Shown one piece after another: positions 63,794 through 64,000 of a stretch of DNA of 64,000 nucleotides. The position numbers were made by a program, and so were the translations under genes. Location of the stretch: the NCBI RefSeq assembly GCF_033807715.1, contig NC_084591.1, positions 44,964,368-45,028,367 on the forward strand, read 5' to 3'. This DNA comes from Cololabis saira. Its lineage: Eukaryota > Chordata > Actinopteri > Beloniformes > Belonidae. The first letter of the stretch is position 1; each line of letters opens with the position of its first letter. Under the pieces are notes generated by a model that did not search any database, was not told the origin of the DNA, and was given only the letters and a program-made list of their open reading frames with translations.

Positions 63794-64000
63794 TATGACG
63801 TAGAGGGGATGCCCAGGGAATTCCCTGTGTTTGACGGAATGGGAGAATGGTTAAAACAATTAATTTAAATATCGCCTGTCTCCACTTCCTGGTTCTAAAG
63901 AAACTAAAAATGATATGTTGTGGCTGGACGACGCTCTGGCTAAGGTCTTGTTAGGTTAATGCACCACTTATGATTGGTTAGAAGTAGGAAACGCTTGTGG
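63794..64000. other. Window end, nothing recognised
   Basis: About 200 bp of unique sequence after the last TIR element. No feature seen. Confidence 0.4.

Noticed and set aside
1..64000. tRNA, rRNA or snRNA genes
   Set aside because: No cloverleaf with A/B boxes or rRNA-like stretch was recognised by eye. A tRNAscan or Infernal run would be needed to exclude small RNAs formally.

Overview
This is a vertebrate, almost certainly teleost, genomic window. It comes from an immunoglobulin heavy chain (IgH) locus read right to left (minus strand) and heavily invaded by transposable elements. The evidence is threefold. Three VH segments on the minus strand end in recombination signal sequences (RSSs) with 22-23 bp spacers. 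A cluster of short D segments on the left is flanked on both sides by 12-bp-spacer RSSs. The repeat content is typical of fish: L2- and Rex/CR1-type LINEs, DIRS, Ty3/gypsy including a Gmr1-like element, BEL/Pao, hAT/piggyBac/Harbinger-like MITEs and foldback elements. I saw no JH or constant exon; by polarity they should lie beyond the left edge. No rRNA, tRNA or bacterial-type operon is present.

Layout, left to right. 0.1-5.1 kb: inverted repeats around an L2 tail, two hAT-like palindromic MITEs and a foldback element. 5.58-7.92 kb: the D cluster (four clear D segments, one with a weak second RSS, one very degenerate), with a lone nonamer at 9.04 kb. 9.2-29.8 kb: almost solid transposon sequence, comprising a Rex-like LINE (minus), an IS630/Tc1-type transposase domain, an internally deleted LINE split by a small Gmr1-derived LTR element, a Harbinger-like element holding a MITE, a solo LTR and a piggyBac-like MITE, a DIRS relic, an L2 relic, and another L2 relic split by a nearly full Rex/CR1-type LINE. 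29.9-30.4 kb: VH1, the only intact V gene. 31.05-32.3 kb: a Rex-like LINE. 32.35-42.3 kb: VH2, a V pseudogene cut apart by two LTR elements, a gypsy element with identical LTRs in its intron and a minisatellite-bearing non-autonomous LTR element inside its leader exon. 43.8-48.7 kb: Gmr1-like gypsy with integrase upstream of reverse transcriptase. 48.7-54.3 kb: internally deleted BEL/Pao element. 54.5-61.3 kb: Harbinger-like insertion ending beside the VH3 RSS and containing a 4.1-kb foldback element. 61.3-61.7 kb: VH3 pseudogene. 62.8-63.8 kb: a further terminal-inverted-repeat element.

How it works together. Minus-strand V segments with about 23-bp RSSs can recombine only with D segments carrying 12-bp RSSs, and the D segments lie downstream in that direction, so the window is the V-D part of one IgH cluster. 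Once target-site-bounded insertions are subtracted, VH2 and VH3 lie only about 2 kb apart; some 17 kb between them is three insertions, plus 9.4 kb inside VH2 itself. The most striking results are the two-element dissection of VH2, the non-autonomous LTR element coding an 11-residue Pro-rich minisatellite, and the Ty1/copia-like domain order of the Gmr1-like element. Family names come from motif recognition only; no database search was possible.
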